From Parvicella sp963922585 (GTDB lineage: Bacteria > Bacteroidota > Bacteroidia > Flavobacteriales_D > Parvicellaceae): DNA of 64,000 nucleotides. Below, one piece after another: positions 35,259 through 44,687 of this stretch. The position numbers and the translations under genes were made by a program. The stretch lies in NCBI GenBank assembly GCA_963922585.1, contig CAWUIK010000004.1, positions 1-64,000 of the forward strand, written 5' to 3'. The number at the start of each line of letters is the position of its first letter. Positions within the stretch are counted from its first letter, which is position 1. The notes beneath the pieces are model-generated. The model was given only the letters and a program-made list of their open reading frames with translations, was not told the DNA's origin and ran no database searches.

Positions 35259-36914
35259 TTGAAGACAGAATTTTTCATAGCAAAAAGAATGCTAAAAGGT
35301 GACTTTGAAAAAAGAATTTCCAAACCCATTGTTTCTTTGGCGATTATTGGAATTTCATTAGGAATTGCTGTGATGATACTTTCAGTTTCAGTAGCGGTTG
35401 GGTTTCAGACAGAAGTAAGGGATAAAGTTTTGGGCTTTGGAGGACATGTTCAGATAACTAAAGTTTTTTCTAATGATGCGCAAGAAACTTCTAGGATGGA
35501 GAAAGAACAACCGTGGATATCAGACTTATTGGCAGATGAATTAGTGGTTTCTATTCAAAAAATTGCTTATAAACCTGGAATTATTCAATCCAAAATGAGT
35601 AGTACTACCAACTCTGAAGGTGAAGATGTTAGAGATATGTCTGGAATGATTTTTAAAGGAATTGGAAGTGATTATGGTGATGAATTTTTACAAAAAAATC
35701 TTCAAGAAGGCAAGTTGCCTATTTTTGAAACCAAAGGAAAATCTAATGATTCTATTATAATTTCAAGATATACAGCTAGTCAATTACAGGTTAAATTGGG
35801 AGATTCAGTCATTTGTTTTTTTGTTTCTGATGATGGTCCAAAGCAAAAGAATTTGATAGTTGGAGGAATTTACGAAACAGGTTTAGAAGATTTTGATAAG
35901 AAATTTACCTATATTGACATTGCGCAGATCAGTGAAATTAATAATTGGGGAGTTAAAACCTTCATAAGTATTGAGGAAAATTGTTTTAATGGTTTAATCA
36001 TTGTGAAAGCAGATGCTTATGGAGGAAACGGAAATTACAGATATCAATGGAGTGGAGGAAGTTATACTGAAGCCAATAGAATTCCAATTTGCATAGAAAA
36101 AGACACAGTAGAAATACAAGTAATTGTTACGGATGTTGAGGTCAAAAGTTATTTAGACGAGCCAACAGCAGCAACTATTCCTGATACAGCATGGCTTACG
36201 ATATACGCAAGTGAATTTCAAGGTTGTGATTGTACAACTTCGGATGAAAATTTAAATGCCAATTACCTTAGTGAAGACAGTACCCTTTATAAAATTGGTG
36301 ACAAAGAATTCTTGACTGTTCTTAAAACTTCAGGAGGGTCTAACGACTTCTACTGCGGAGGTTTTGAAGTAATTATGAAAGATTTTGAGTCATTAGATGA
36401 AGGAAAGCAAATTGTCCAATTTTATACAGAAAATATGCTGCATGTTCAGACTATCAAAGATAGGAATGAAGATATATTTAACTGGTTGGGAATGTTAGAC
36501 ATGAATGTATATATCATCATTAGTTTAATGATTTTGGTAGCAATAATCAACATGACATCAGCGTTGTTAGTTATTATTTTGGAAAGAACGAGTATGATTG
36601 GAATTTTAAAAGCGTTAGGAGCAAAGAATTGGAGTATTAGAAAAATATTCCTTATAAACGGAGGATTTATAGTTCTTAAAGGTTTGTTTTATGGAAACAT
36701 ATTAGCAATTGGGATTATTATTTTGCAGAATAGTACAGGATTTTTGACATTGTCACAAAGCAATTATTATGTTAGCACTGTTCCTATGCATATTGTTTGG
36801 TGGCAGATTATTGCAATTAACCTAGGAGCATATATTCTATGTAATTTATCATTAGTTTTACCTTCATTAATTATCACTAAATTGAATCCAGTAACCGCAA
36901 TTAAGTTTGAATAA
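35259..36914 (+). CDS. LolC/LolE-type ABC permease with an inserted beta module
   Basis: An FtsX-family permease. One N-terminal transmembrane helix (PIVSLAIIGISLGIAVMILSV) precedes a periplasmic MacB-like domain, and three C-terminal helices follow with IILERTSMIGILKALGA, the family hallmark. With a partner ATPase such permeases extract lipoproteins (LolCDE) or act mechanically; no ATPase is next to it. Length is about 150 residues above the usual ~400. An insert of about 125 residues (35967-36351) contains YGGNGNYRYQWSGGS, like SprB/PKD-type repeats, and then returns to the family sequence at FYCGGFEVIMKDF. The start is uncertain: TTG 35259 gives MKTEFFIAKRML, typical for the family, while TTG 35223 is possible. 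It is followed by rlmH after 14 bases. Confidence 0.85.
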   Translation: MKTEFFIAKRMLKGDFEKRISKPIVSLAIIGISLGIAVMILSVSVAVGFQTEVRDKVLGFGGHVQITKVFSNDAQETSRMEKEQPWISDLLADELVVSIQKIAYKPGIIQSKMSSTTNSEGEDVRDMSGMIFKGIGSDYGDEFLQKNLQEGKLPIFETKGKSNDSIIISRYTASQLQVKLGDSVICFFVSDDGPKQKNLIVGGIYETGLEDFDKKFTYIDIAQISEINNWGVKTFISIEENCFNGLIIVKADAYGGNGNYRYQWSGGSYTEANRIPICIEKDTVEIQVIVTDVEVKSYLDEPTAATIPDTAWLTIYASEFQGCDCTTSDENLNANYLSEDSTLYKIGDKEFLTVLKTSGGSNDFYCGGFEVIMKDFESLDEGKQIVQFYTENMLHVQTIKDRNEDIFNWLGMLDMNVYIIISLMILVAIINMTSALLVIILERTSMIGILKALGAKNWSIRKIFLINGGFIVLKGLFYGNILAIGIIILQNSTGFLTLSQSNYYVSTVPMHIVWWQIIAINLGAYILCNLSLVLPSLIITKLNPVTAIKFE

Positions 36915-36928
36915 ACTAAAAATTACTT

Positions 36929-37402
36929 ATGAAAATCACTTTGATATTTGTTGGAAAAACGGTTAAACCTTATTTAATAGCGGCCGAAAATGAATATGAC
37001 AAAAGATTGAAACGCTACATAAAGGTTGAAGAAGTTATCATTCCTGAGTTAAAAAACGCCTCTAAATTATCCGAAAACGAAATTAAAACTAAAGAAGGAG
37101 TTTTGATTTTAGAAAAAATTATTTCAAGCGATGAGGTAGTTTTATTGGATGATAAAGGAACTCAATTTACTTCAATTCAAATGTCAGAATGGATTAATAA
37201 ACTTCAAGTATCTGGAAAGAAAAATATAGTTTTTATAGTTGGAGGAGCTTATGGTTTTTCAGAAGAAGTAAATCAAAGAGCCCAACAAAAGTTATCTTTG
37301 TCCCAACTTACCTTTTCTCACCAAATGGTAAGAATGATTTTTAAAGAGCAATTGTACAGATGTTACACCATATTAAAAGGCGAGCCTTATCACCATAATT
37401 AG
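36929..37402 (+). CDS. rlmH: 23S rRNA (pseudouridine-1915-N3) methyltransferase RlmH
   Basis: RlmH methylates pseudouridine 1915 of 23S rRNA in assembled 70S ribosomes, using SAM in a SPOUT knot. The 157-residue length is normal. The SAM-binding region is FIVGGAYGFSEEV, and the C-terminal block is LSQLTFSHQMVRMIFKEQLYRCYTILKGEPYHH, here recognisable by FSHQMVR and GEPYHH. It lies five bases before a polytopic membrane protein gene, so they are probably co-transcribed. Confidence 0.95.
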   Translation: MKITLIFVGKTVKPYLIAAENEYDKRLKRYIKVEEVIIPELKNASKLSENEIKTKEGVLILEKIISSDEVVLLDDKGTQFTSIQMSEWINKLQVSGKKNIVFIVGGAYGFSEEVNQRAQQKLSLSQLTFSHQMVRMIFKEQLYRCYTILKGEPYHHN

Positions 37403-37407
37403 AAAAT

Positions 37408-38802
37408 ATGATTAGGACATATAATTTAGGTACCATCAATTTTGAATACGGGGAAATAATACTCATGTTGTTTCTTGTAGGTTTTGCATATTTTATTGGA
37501 ACACGACTTAAAGTTAGAAACATTAACAAAAATGAAGCTTATAAATATTTGCTTCCAGCTTTGATGTTTAAAATTTTTGGAGGGTTTCTCTTTGCTTTTA
37601 TTTATGTGTTTTATTACGGAGGAGGTGATACGATTAGTTATTATTCGAGTTCATTACCATTGATGAACTTATTTTATGAAGATCCAGGAGATTATTTTAA
37701 TATTATATGGAACTCAAATGTAATTACGGAAAATTTTAGTTCAGATGAATGGGAGGCATTTACTTTTAATTCTTTTACAAATGAAACTGGAATTCCATTA
37801 AGTTTTATTTCAAGAGATCCTAAGACTTTTGCAGTGTGTAAGTTAACTAGTCCATTGTTGATTATAACCAATGGGAGTTATTTTGCTTGTACTATTTTAA
37901 TCGCTATGCTTTCTTTTATTCCTTTATGGAAATTGTATTTAACATTTTTGAAATATTTTCCAGTATTACATAAAGAATTAGCTTATGCTACTTTATTCAT
38001 TCCATCAGTTGTTTTTTGGGGAAGTGGAATGATGAAAGATACTTATACTTTTGCAGGAGTGTGTTTAATTATATATGCATTTCAGATGATACTGGAAAGA
38101 AAATTCTTGATTTTTTATATTTTACTGTTTTTCGTTTCAGCTTATTCTATATTGGCAATCAAACCATACATTCTTAATATTTTAGTGCCATGTATGGGAA
38201 TTTGGATTTTTGCTCTTGTATTAAAGAAAGTTGATAATGTAATTTTCAAGTTTATAGTGCTTCCTTTTGTATTTGTGGGTGCTGTTGGGGCGAGTTATTT
38301 TGTTTTACAATCATTAGGTGGTAGTATGGATAAATTTGCTTTAGACAATGCTGTTCAAACAGCTATGGTAACTCAAGACGATCTTAAAAGAGAAGAGCAA
38401 TACGGAAGTAATAATTTTGATATTGGTGAGTTGGATGGAAGCATTGGAAGTTTTATTTCAAAATTTCCACAAGCAACTTTTGCTGGCTTTTTTAGACCTA
38501 TGCTAATTGAAGCAAGAAGTCCGGTAATGTTATTGTCTGCTTTAGAAAATTTGATGTTAATGATATTATTAGTTTTAACTCTTATAAAAGTGAAATTCAG
38601 ACTTATAATTAAAATAATTAGAACAACACCTATTTTGTTATTTTCTTTCTCATTTGCAATACTTTTTGCTTTTATGATAGGAATAACCACACCTAACTTT
38701 GGGGCACTTGTAAGATTTAAAATTCCTTTAATGCCATTTTTTACATTCGGTTTGATGGTAATTTATTCAACGAATAAAATTATTAATTCAAGGGCTGAAT
38801 AA
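37408..38802 (+). CDS. Polytopic membrane protein at the border of the glycan locus
   Basis: A 464-residue integral membrane protein with about 10-11 hydrophobic segments and a soluble loop near residues 310-345 (DDLKREEQYGSNNFD). No family is certain. Its general shape (many helices, short loops, one larger loop between late helices) and its place beside glycosyltransferase genes would fit a glycan polymerase or lipid-linked sugar transferase, but no diagnostic motif is visible. It follows rlmH by five bases. Its stop codon directly abuts the stop of the convergent methyltransferase gene. Confidence 0.6.
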   Translation: MIRTYNLGTINFEYGEIILMLFLVGFAYFIGTRLKVRNINKNEAYKYLLPALMFKIFGGFLFAFIYVFYYGGGDTISYYSSSLPLMNLFYEDPGDYFNIIWNSNVITENFSSDEWEAFTFNSFTNETGIPLSFISRDPKTFAVCKLTSPLLIITNGSYFACTILIAMLSFIPLWKLYLTFLKYFPVLHKELAYATLFIPSVVFWGSGMMKDTYTFAGVCLIIYAFQMILERKFLIFYILLFFVSAYSILAIKPYILNILVPCMGIWIFALVLKKVDNVIFKFIVLPFVFVGAVGASYFVLQSLGGSMDKFALDNAVQTAMVTQDDLKREEQYGSNNFDIGELDGSIGSFISKFPQATFAGFFRPMLIEARSPVMLLSALENLMLMILLVLTLIKVKFRLIIKIIRTTPILLFSFSFAILFAFMIGITTPNFGALVRFKIPLMPFFTFGLMVIYSTNKIINSRAE

Positions 38803-39681
38803 TTATGGTTTTGTATAATAGCCTTTAAGTGTCATTCCTGTATTTGTAAATGTAAGCGTTTTGTTTGCGATTTTTTTTGCAATTCCAAGATACCATTTAG
38901 AATCAATGTTTTGTCTTAGAATTTCATCAGATGAAGTTTTGGAAACATACTTTTCAGTAGATTTTTTCTTTGATGTTTTAATTCTTGTTATACTTATTCC
39001 AGTAGTTAAAAATTTAGATTTTTTAAAACCATTTTTAACTAATACATTATTTAAGGTTTTCTTAGTGTAATAAGAAAGGTGTTCAGGATAGCCAATTACA
39101 TTGTAATCTTCTTTTAAATAATACCTCATTAATGAATTAAAATTAGGAGTGGTACAATAAAATAAGCCTTCTTTTCTCAATAATGAATGAATCTTCTGTA
39201 AATCCTCATTCGGATTGTTTATATGTTCAATTACTTCAAACGATGTGATTACATCAAATTCAATACCATCAAAATTATTAACATCTAACTCACCTTGAAA
39301 CATTTTGATACCAGCCGATTTACACAATTCCACTGCTTTTTCAGAATACTCAGTACCATAAACTTCCCATCCTCTTTTTCTAGCTTCTACCAAAAACCAA
39401 CCTCTTCCACAACCAACGTCTAAAATTCTTCCTACTTTTCTATACTTTTCAAATTCATCTAATAGACTATTATAGCTTTTGATTGTAATTGGAGAAAGAT
39501 AACCCTCAGAACCATAAGAATAATGGCTGTAATGTTTATTTAATTCATCCAAAGATGGAATATTCTCATTAAAAACAAACCCACAACTTTTACACTTTAC
39601 TAATTCATGTTTTATGTAGTATTTTCCAAGTTTTTTTAGTTCTTTACCTCCGCAGACAAAGCAATTTTTATGTTTTTCCAT
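38803..39681 (-). CDS. SAM-dependent methyltransferase with N-terminal zinc ribbon
   Basis: A 292-residue protein. The N-terminus has paired cysteines CFVCGG and CKSCGF (residues 7-10 and 35-38), a small zinc-ribbon. The methyltransferase core follows with motif I ILDVGCGRGWFL (about 102-113) and the downstream DVITSFEVIEHI. Such enzymes often methylate sugars or glycan intermediates. Its ATG overlaps the end of the preceding glycosyltransferase gene by 14 bases, which places it at the 3' end of the minus-strand glycan operon. Confidence 0.85.
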   Translation of the reverse strand: MEKHKNCFVCGGKELKKLGKYYIKHELVKCKSCGFVFNENIPSLDELNKHYSHYSYGSEGYLSPITIKSYNSLLDEFEKYRKVGRILDVGCGRGWFLVEARKRGWEVYGTEYSEKAVELCKSAGIKMFQGELDVNNFDGIEFDVITSFEVIEHINNPNEDLQKIHSLLRKEGLFYCTTPNFNSLMRYYLKEDYNVIGYPEHLSYYTKKTLNNVLVKNGFKKSKFLTTGISITRIKTSKKKSTEKYVSKTSSDEILRQNIDSKWYLGIAKKIANKTLTFTNTGMTLKGYYTKP

Positions 39682-40879
39682 TTAAATGTTCTTTTTTTAT
39701 AATTATGTCAAAAGCATCTATGGTGAATTCAATTGATCTAAATTTTTTGCTTTTATTTTTAATATTTTTTCTAAAATCATCAATTTCTAATTCATTTGTA
39801 TTGATAATTGATGAAATTTTGGATAGTTTATCTTTGATACTATGGTGGTCTAAATCGAAAGTAACTCCAATACTTTCTTTTTCTAAATAATGCATTTCAT
39901 CACTTACACCATTAACCATAAATATGGGTAAACCATTCATCATATATTCACCATTTTTTAATGGACTTAAAAATTGATTGCTGTTTTTGGGTTGTTGAAG
40001 TGAAAATGCAAAATCAGCAGCAGATAAATAACTTGGAACTTCATTATGAGAAACACATGTTATATGAAACTCATTTTCTTTAAAACCAATCTTTAAAAGT
40101 TTGTTTGATATCAAATCTTTATCATCAGGAGAGAGAATAGTTAAGAAAAAATTTTGAAAGTGTTTTTTTGCTAATTCAAATATTTCAAAAGCTTTATCAT
40201 TTAAATAAATTCCTCCGAACTTCCCAACATAGATTCCGTTGATTGTGTTTTGATTTAAGTTTAATATGTTTCTTATATCATTTCTTGTTTGAAAAGAAAA
40301 AGAAAACTTACTTTCATCACAAAAATTGGGGACAAACTTTAATTTACTTTTCTCAATTCCTTTATTAACTAAAATTTGTTTGTAATTGTCAGTAACACAA
40401 AAAAGATATTGTGCTTTTTTTATGATTTTATGCTCCCATTTTTTCATAAATATATAGCGAGGGTCATATTTATTCCAAACTCCAGACTCTAACATGTATT
40501 GAGAATGTGGTTCAAAAAAAACAGAAAAAGGGACATCTTTGGGACACGATTTGGCCAAAAGTGCTCCACCTGGAGAGCCATGACTTAAAGCGTAATTAAC
40601 AGAATTGTTTTTTAACAAATACTTAATTTGTTTTGGAAAATCAATAAAATCAGAAATTTTATTGATATGATTTATTGAAAAACCTTTTGTAAACAATGGG
40701 GAGTGATCTAATTTTTTAGAAAAATTTTTAAAATCAAGTTTGTTTTGTTTTCTTTCAATAGTCACCAAAATAATCTTTTCTACTTCTTCATATTTTTCTA
40801 ATATTTCAATATGTGGAAGTATAGCAGATTGAGTCAACCCTTCATCAATGCCCCAATATGATAAGTATAAAATATTCAT
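39668..40879 (-). CDS. Glycosyltransferase, GT-B type
   Basis: A 403-residue protein with a GT4-like two-domain layout. The N-terminal half begins MNILYLSYWGIDEGLTQS. The C-terminal half has GIYVGKFGGIY followed by ADFAFSLQQPKNSNQFLSPLKNGEYM, the expected donor-binding region with a sugar-contacting glutamate. Donor and acceptor are unknown. Its ATG overlaps the stop of the upstream GT2 gene by four bases. Part of the tightly packed minus-strand glycan operon. Confidence 0.78.
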   Translation of the reverse strand: MNILYLSYWGIDEGLTQSAILPHIEILEKYEEVEKIILVTIERKQNKLDFKNFSKKLDHSPLFTKGFSINHINKISDFIDFPKQIKYLLKNNSVNYALSHGSPGGALLAKSCPKDVPFSVFFEPHSQYMLESGVWNKYDPRYIFMKKWEHKIIKKAQYLFCVTDNYKQILVNKGIEKSKLKFVPNFCDESKFSFSFQTRNDIRNILNLNQNTINGIYVGKFGGIYLNDKAFEIFELAKKHFQNFFLTILSPDDKDLISNKLLKIGFKENEFHITCVSHNEVPSYLSAADFAFSLQQPKNSNQFLSPLKNGEYMMNGLPIFMVNGVSDEMHYLEKESIGVTFDLDHHSIKDKLSKISSIINTNELEIDDFRKNIKNKSKKFRSIEFTIDAFDIIIKKEHLNGKT

Positions 40880-41682
40880 TTGCTCAAAAGAAGAACTTTT
40901 ATCGCCTCAAAGATATGAAAGTTCTTTAAGTAAGATTTAAACATTATACTAAGATATTTACTTTTAAAAGTATTTATTAGATTATTATCAAATTTGTTTT
41001 CTACTAAAAAATTAAAAGTATATTGATAACCTTTATGAAGACCTTTTAAATTTCTCATTGCAGAATGGTTTACTTGTCTATATTTTAGAATGGTCTCTTC
41101 AGTAAAACTATAAAAACCATTTTTTGAATTTTCAATAAAAAAAATTAAATCTTCACAATGAGAAATTTCTTCCTTAAATGGTTTAATGTTTTTATTGTTT
41201 CTTATCATCCAACTCATTCCCATAAAACAACTGCCATTTAGTTTTAAAAGTTCATGATTAGGGTTTATGTTTTTTACTTTTGGAAGATACTTTCTAATAG
41301 GTTTTTCTAGATTTTCTTCACAGAAAAACACACAACCATCAACAAAATTAACTTCTTCATTATCAAACAATGCAACCCTTGAAGAAAGACTCTTATTAGG
41401 ATAATAATCATCTGCATCTAAAAAGCAAAAGAAATCTCCTGCCATATTTTTTAGTCCTTGATTTCTAGCAAACCCTACTCCTTTGTTCTCTTGTTTATAA
41501 TATTTAATTCTTTTATCATCGAATGAATTTATAATCTTTTCAGTATTATCATTACTTCCATCATTGATAATGACTAATTCAAAATTAGGATAATCTTGTT
41601 TCAAAACCGACTCAATAGCTTCAGCTATATACTTTTCTGCGTTATATGCAGGCATTATTATTGAAACAAGTGGTTGAGTCAT
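40876..41682 (-). CDS. Glycosyltransferase family 2 protein
   Basis: A 268-residue GT-A enzyme. The N-terminus is classic: VSIIMPAYNAEKYIAEAIES, then VIINDGSNDNT and the metal-binding DxD as FLDADDYYP (about 92-100). It inverts configuration when adding a sugar to a lipid-linked or surface glycan. Length is short, without membrane segments. It lies six bases after the upstream glycosyltransferase gene and overlaps the following one. Confidence 0.92.
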   Translation of the reverse strand: MTQPLVSIIMPAYNAEKYIAEAIESVLKQDYPNFELVIINDGSNDNTEKIINSFDDKRIKYYKQENKGVGFARNQGLKNMAGDFFCFLDADDYYPNKSLSSRVALFDNEEVNFVDGCVFFCEENLEKPIRKYLPKVKNINPNHELLKLNGSCFMGMSWMIRNNKNIKPFKEEISHCEDLIFFIENSKNGFYSFTEETILKYRQVNHSAMRNLKGLHKGYQYTFNFLVENKFDNNLINTFKSKYLSIMFKSYLKNFHIFEAIKVLLLSK

Positions 41683-41688
41683 ATGCTA

Positions 41689-42753
41689 CTATTTTTTAAA
41701 AATAATTTTTTCAATTCTCTCAATTTGTTTAGAATAGGTGTTTTCAAGGGCGAAATTAATTCTTTTATTACTAGATTCCTTATTGAAATCATTAAAATCA
41801 TTATTTAGAAACTTATTGAAAATTTCTAAAATATCTATGTCATTTTGGTACATTGGAAATAAATCTAAATCTTTATACTCATGACTGAATGACGAGAATA
41901 AAGGTGTGCCACTACCTAAATATTGCATAATCTTATGAGGGTTTTGAAGTTGCAAAGGGTATTCATTATATAAATAACAAGCAAAACAAAAATCTGCTGA
42001 TTTTAAAACTTCATTTACTTTTTCAGGACTAATTTTTCCGTGAAAGAATGTATTTGTGGCATTAAATACTTTTAAAAAGTATTCTTTATATGAAAATTCA
42101 CCACCAATGTTTAATGTTCCGTAAAAATTGAAGGTGATATTTGGATAATTATTTGTAAGAAGATAAACAGCTTTCCAGTCTAAATATTTGATATTTAAAT
42201 TACCAATATAAACAGCTTCTTTGATTTCTTTTAATGCTGGTTGAGTAGTTATTTCAGTAGGAAAAAAGCCATGATTAATTTTAAAAACATTTGAATTATA
42301 TTTTTTCATTTTATCAGTAATACTGTCTGATGTTGCGAAGCAAAAATCAGATGAAGCAATTAATTCTTTAAAATGAAAATGTTCTGAATAATCTACTATA
42401 TGAGCTATTTTAATTTTAGCTTTAAACAATTCTAAATAGTAAAGCCTTGAAGTGTCAAAAGACCATAAAATGTCAATTTCTTTATTGTGTATTATTTTTA
42501 GAATAGAAGTAACTTCAATTTGCATAACTAGTTTTCTTGAACAAATAGGAAGTTTGTTAATCCCTCTTATTTTTCTATAATTATTGATGATTTTAACTCC
42601 CTTTTCTTGATAATCTTTTTCACCAGAAGATGGCGGTGGTAAAAAATAAACCATATTTTTTTTTGCAAGTTCTATGGCATAGTGATGCTTAGATACAAGA
42701 AGGAAATTCCAATTATCAGGTGAAATAATTAATATGACTTTATCTTTTAACAA
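41689..42753 (-). CDS. Glycosyltransferase family protein
   Basis: A 354-residue probable glycosyltransferase. The N-terminal half has IISPDNWNFLLVSKHHYAIE, resembling TuaH-like enzymes that bring in teichuronic-type sugars. The C-terminal half carries YIGNLNIKYLDW and NPHKIMQYLGSGTPLFSS, equivalent to the donor-binding segment KxxEYLAxGxPVV of GT4 enzymes. Substrates cannot be predicted. It has close spacing to both neighbours (three and six bases), in the middle of the glycan operon. Confidence 0.78.
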   Translation of the reverse strand: MLKDKVILIISPDNWNFLLVSKHHYAIELAKKNMVYFLPPPSSGEKDYQEKGVKIINNYRKIRGINKLPICSRKLVMQIEVTSILKIIHNKEIDILWSFDTSRLYYLELFKAKIKIAHIVDYSEHFHFKELIASSDFCFATSDSITDKMKKYNSNVFKINHGFFPTEITTQPALKEIKEAVYIGNLNIKYLDWKAVYLLTNNYPNITFNFYGTLNIGGEFSYKEYFLKVFNATNTFFHGKISPEKVNEVLKSADFCFACYLYNEYPLQLQNPHKIMQYLGSGTPLFSSFSHEYKDLDLFPMYQNDIDILEIFNKFLNNDFNDFNKESSNKRINFALENTYSKQIERIEKIIFKK

Positions 42754-42756
42754 ATA

Positions 42757-43896
42757 CTAATTTTCTTTTTTTATAAAGTATTGCAATGCATCAAAATATG
42801 ATTTTGCAACATTTTCTTTTGAAAAATGAGTTAAACCAACTCGAGAAATTTTAGAATTATCGAATTTATAAGTTTCGTTAGTACATAAAACTAATTTTTT
42901 GTACCAATTTTCAAATGTATTTTCTTCGATTAAAAAGCCATTTTTAGAGTTGACATACTCTTTTATACCTCCTACATTAGAAGCAATTACAGGTGTGCCA
43001 CATGAAATTGCTTCTATACATACCACAGAGGATACTTCATAATTAGAATTGTGAATAAAATATTGGACTTTATTCATTTCCTCAACAATTTCATCAGTAT
43101 TTAGTTTTCCTAAAAAATTAACAGAATCATTTAAATCTAGTTTAGATACCAATATTTTCATTTCATCTTCTAGCGGACCAAAACCACCAATATTAAGAGT
43201 AAATTTAATATTTTCAGATTTCAATTTTGCAAAAACATTTAATATAAGAAATGGATCTTTAGGCTCTTTCCAATAACTTAACATAAAAAATGAATTCTCA
43301 TTTCTTTCCTTGCTTAAATTCTTAAATATATTACAATCAATTATATTTCCTACAATTTTATATTTAATATTTACTCCCGAAAAGTTTTCAATATCTTGTC
43401 TAAGCGCATCAGATACGCATATAAAGTTTAATTTTTTATTTTTAAATATTCTTTTTATTCTTTTTAATTCTTTACTACTTTCAAAGTTGAGATGATAAGC
43501 ACTCCAATGCTCAGTAACAATAATAGGCTTTTTAAGTATCCAAGTTATCAATTTAGAATACGTAAGCAATGGATATGTAATTTGAAAATTGAATGCATCA
43601 TATTGTTTTTTGTTTTTAATTTTAAATATGATTACATATATCAAAAGTAAAGTAGATAATAGTTCTCTAAAAAACCAAATATTTGTGTTAGAAGTCAGAA
43701 TAAATGCTTGTTCATTATTAGAAATACGATAGAAGTGTTTCTTCCATTTTCCATACTTTAATTGAACATGATAAACACTATTAGAGCAATGAATATCTAA
43801 GCCTTCAATATGTCTTTTAGTCCAAATGGCTTCTTTGTTATTCCATTTATTAGGATACCAAGTTACTATATGACATATTTTAAGTTTTTTATTCAT
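42757..43896 (-). CDS. Glycosyltransferase family 4 protein
   Basis: A 379-residue GT4 enzyme. The N-terminus KICHIVTWYPNKWNNKEA is very similar in pattern to the GT4 protein at 13.5-14.7 kb. The C-terminal domain has MLSYWKEPKDPFLILNVF and VVCIEAISCGTPVIASNVGG, the donor-binding EX7E region. It probably adds a hexose to a surface polysaccharide. The start overlaps the end of the upstream sulfotransferase gene by four bases (ATGA). Confidence 0.9.
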   Translation of the reverse strand: MNKKLKICHIVTWYPNKWNNKEAIWTKRHIEGLDIHCSNSVYHVQLKYGKWKKHFYRISNNEQAFILTSNTNIWFFRELLSTLLLIYVIIFKIKNKKQYDAFNFQITYPLLTYSKLITWILKKPIIVTEHWSAYHLNFESSKELKRIKRIFKNKKLNFICVSDALRQDIENFSGVNIKYKIVGNIIDCNIFKNLSKERNENSFFMLSYWKEPKDPFLILNVFAKLKSENIKFTLNIGGFGPLEDEMKILVSKLDLNDSVNFLGKLNTDEIVEEMNKVQYFIHNSNYEVSSVVCIEAISCGTPVIASNVGGIKEYVNSKNGFLIEENTFENWYKKLVLCTNETYKFDNSKISRVGLTHFSKENVAKSYFDALQYFIKKEN

Positions 43897-44687
43897 AGAA
43901 ATTTACTAATAGTTTTATTGATAAGAGAAAAACGTTTTACTTTTAAACGAAATTTATTGTTTTGAGAAAAAAGATTATCAATGAATATTTCTTTTGCAAA
44001 TTCATATAACTTAATATCAAACTTATTAAATTCTAAAATTTCTTCTAATTCTCTATTGTTAAGTTCTGATATACTTAAGCGATTATTAGTTTTATTAGCG
44101 ATTTTATAATAAGGTTTTTTTTTCCAGTTAAGTTGATTATGTAATAATAATATAGATTCATCAAAATTTTCAGTTAGAAGTACATAATCAATTTTTTTTA
44201 ATTTATCCAATGCTTTATTATAAGAATCTGCATCAACTTTTTTTTCTGGGGTCAAACTTTTTAATAAATGTTCAGTTTCATTTGCTAAATATCTTGTTTG
44301 TTGATTTTCCATGTTTAATTCCTTTCTGTAATTAATATATTCTATAATGGAATTCATTTTTTTTACATTTTCGTGGTGTTTATTCCAAGAAGCTCTTTTT
44401 ATATAGTAAAATTCTGAAATTAATGCTTCTTTAGGCTCTCTTAAAAAAACGACTTCAATAAAATCTTCATTAAGTTTATCTATTAGTTTATCGGTTAAGT
44501 GACCAGCAATACATTTTAGATTATCAACTTCAATATTTGTAAGTTTAAAGAAATCTTCTATTGATTTATGGGGATTCATTGAATTTACATGAAACATTTG
44601 AGTCTTCCCATATTCATTTTCTAAAATACTTAAAAAGGTACTTCCAGCAGTTTTTGGAATGTGGTTAAAGATGATTTTTTTATTCAT
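43893..44687 (-). CDS. Sulfotransferase family 2-like protein
   Basis: A 264-residue protein starting with MNKKIIFNHIPKTAGSTFLS. HIPKTAGST is the PAPS 5'-phosphosulfate loop of the carbohydrate sulfotransferase family 2 (heparan 2-O-sulfotransferase relatives). A second segment VVFLREPKEALISEFYY fits the 3'-phosphate site. ATG 44687 is chosen over an upstream TTG at 44693. It overlaps the preceding sulfotransferase stop by eight bases. In this context it probably sulfates sugar residues of the glycan made by the neighbouring glycosyltransferases. Confidence 0.85.
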   Translation of the reverse strand: MNKKIIFNHIPKTAGSTFLSILENEYGKTQMFHVNSMNPHKSIEDFFKLTNIEVDNLKCIAGHLTDKLIDKLNEDFIEVVFLREPKEALISEFYYIKRASWNKHHENVKKMNSIIEYINYRKELNMENQQTRYLANETEHLLKSLTPEKKVDADSYNKALDKLKKIDYVLLTENFDESILLLHNQLNWKKKPYYKIANKTNNRLSISELNNRELEEILEFNKFDIKLYEFAKEIFIDNLFSQNNKFRLKVKRFSLINKTISKFL

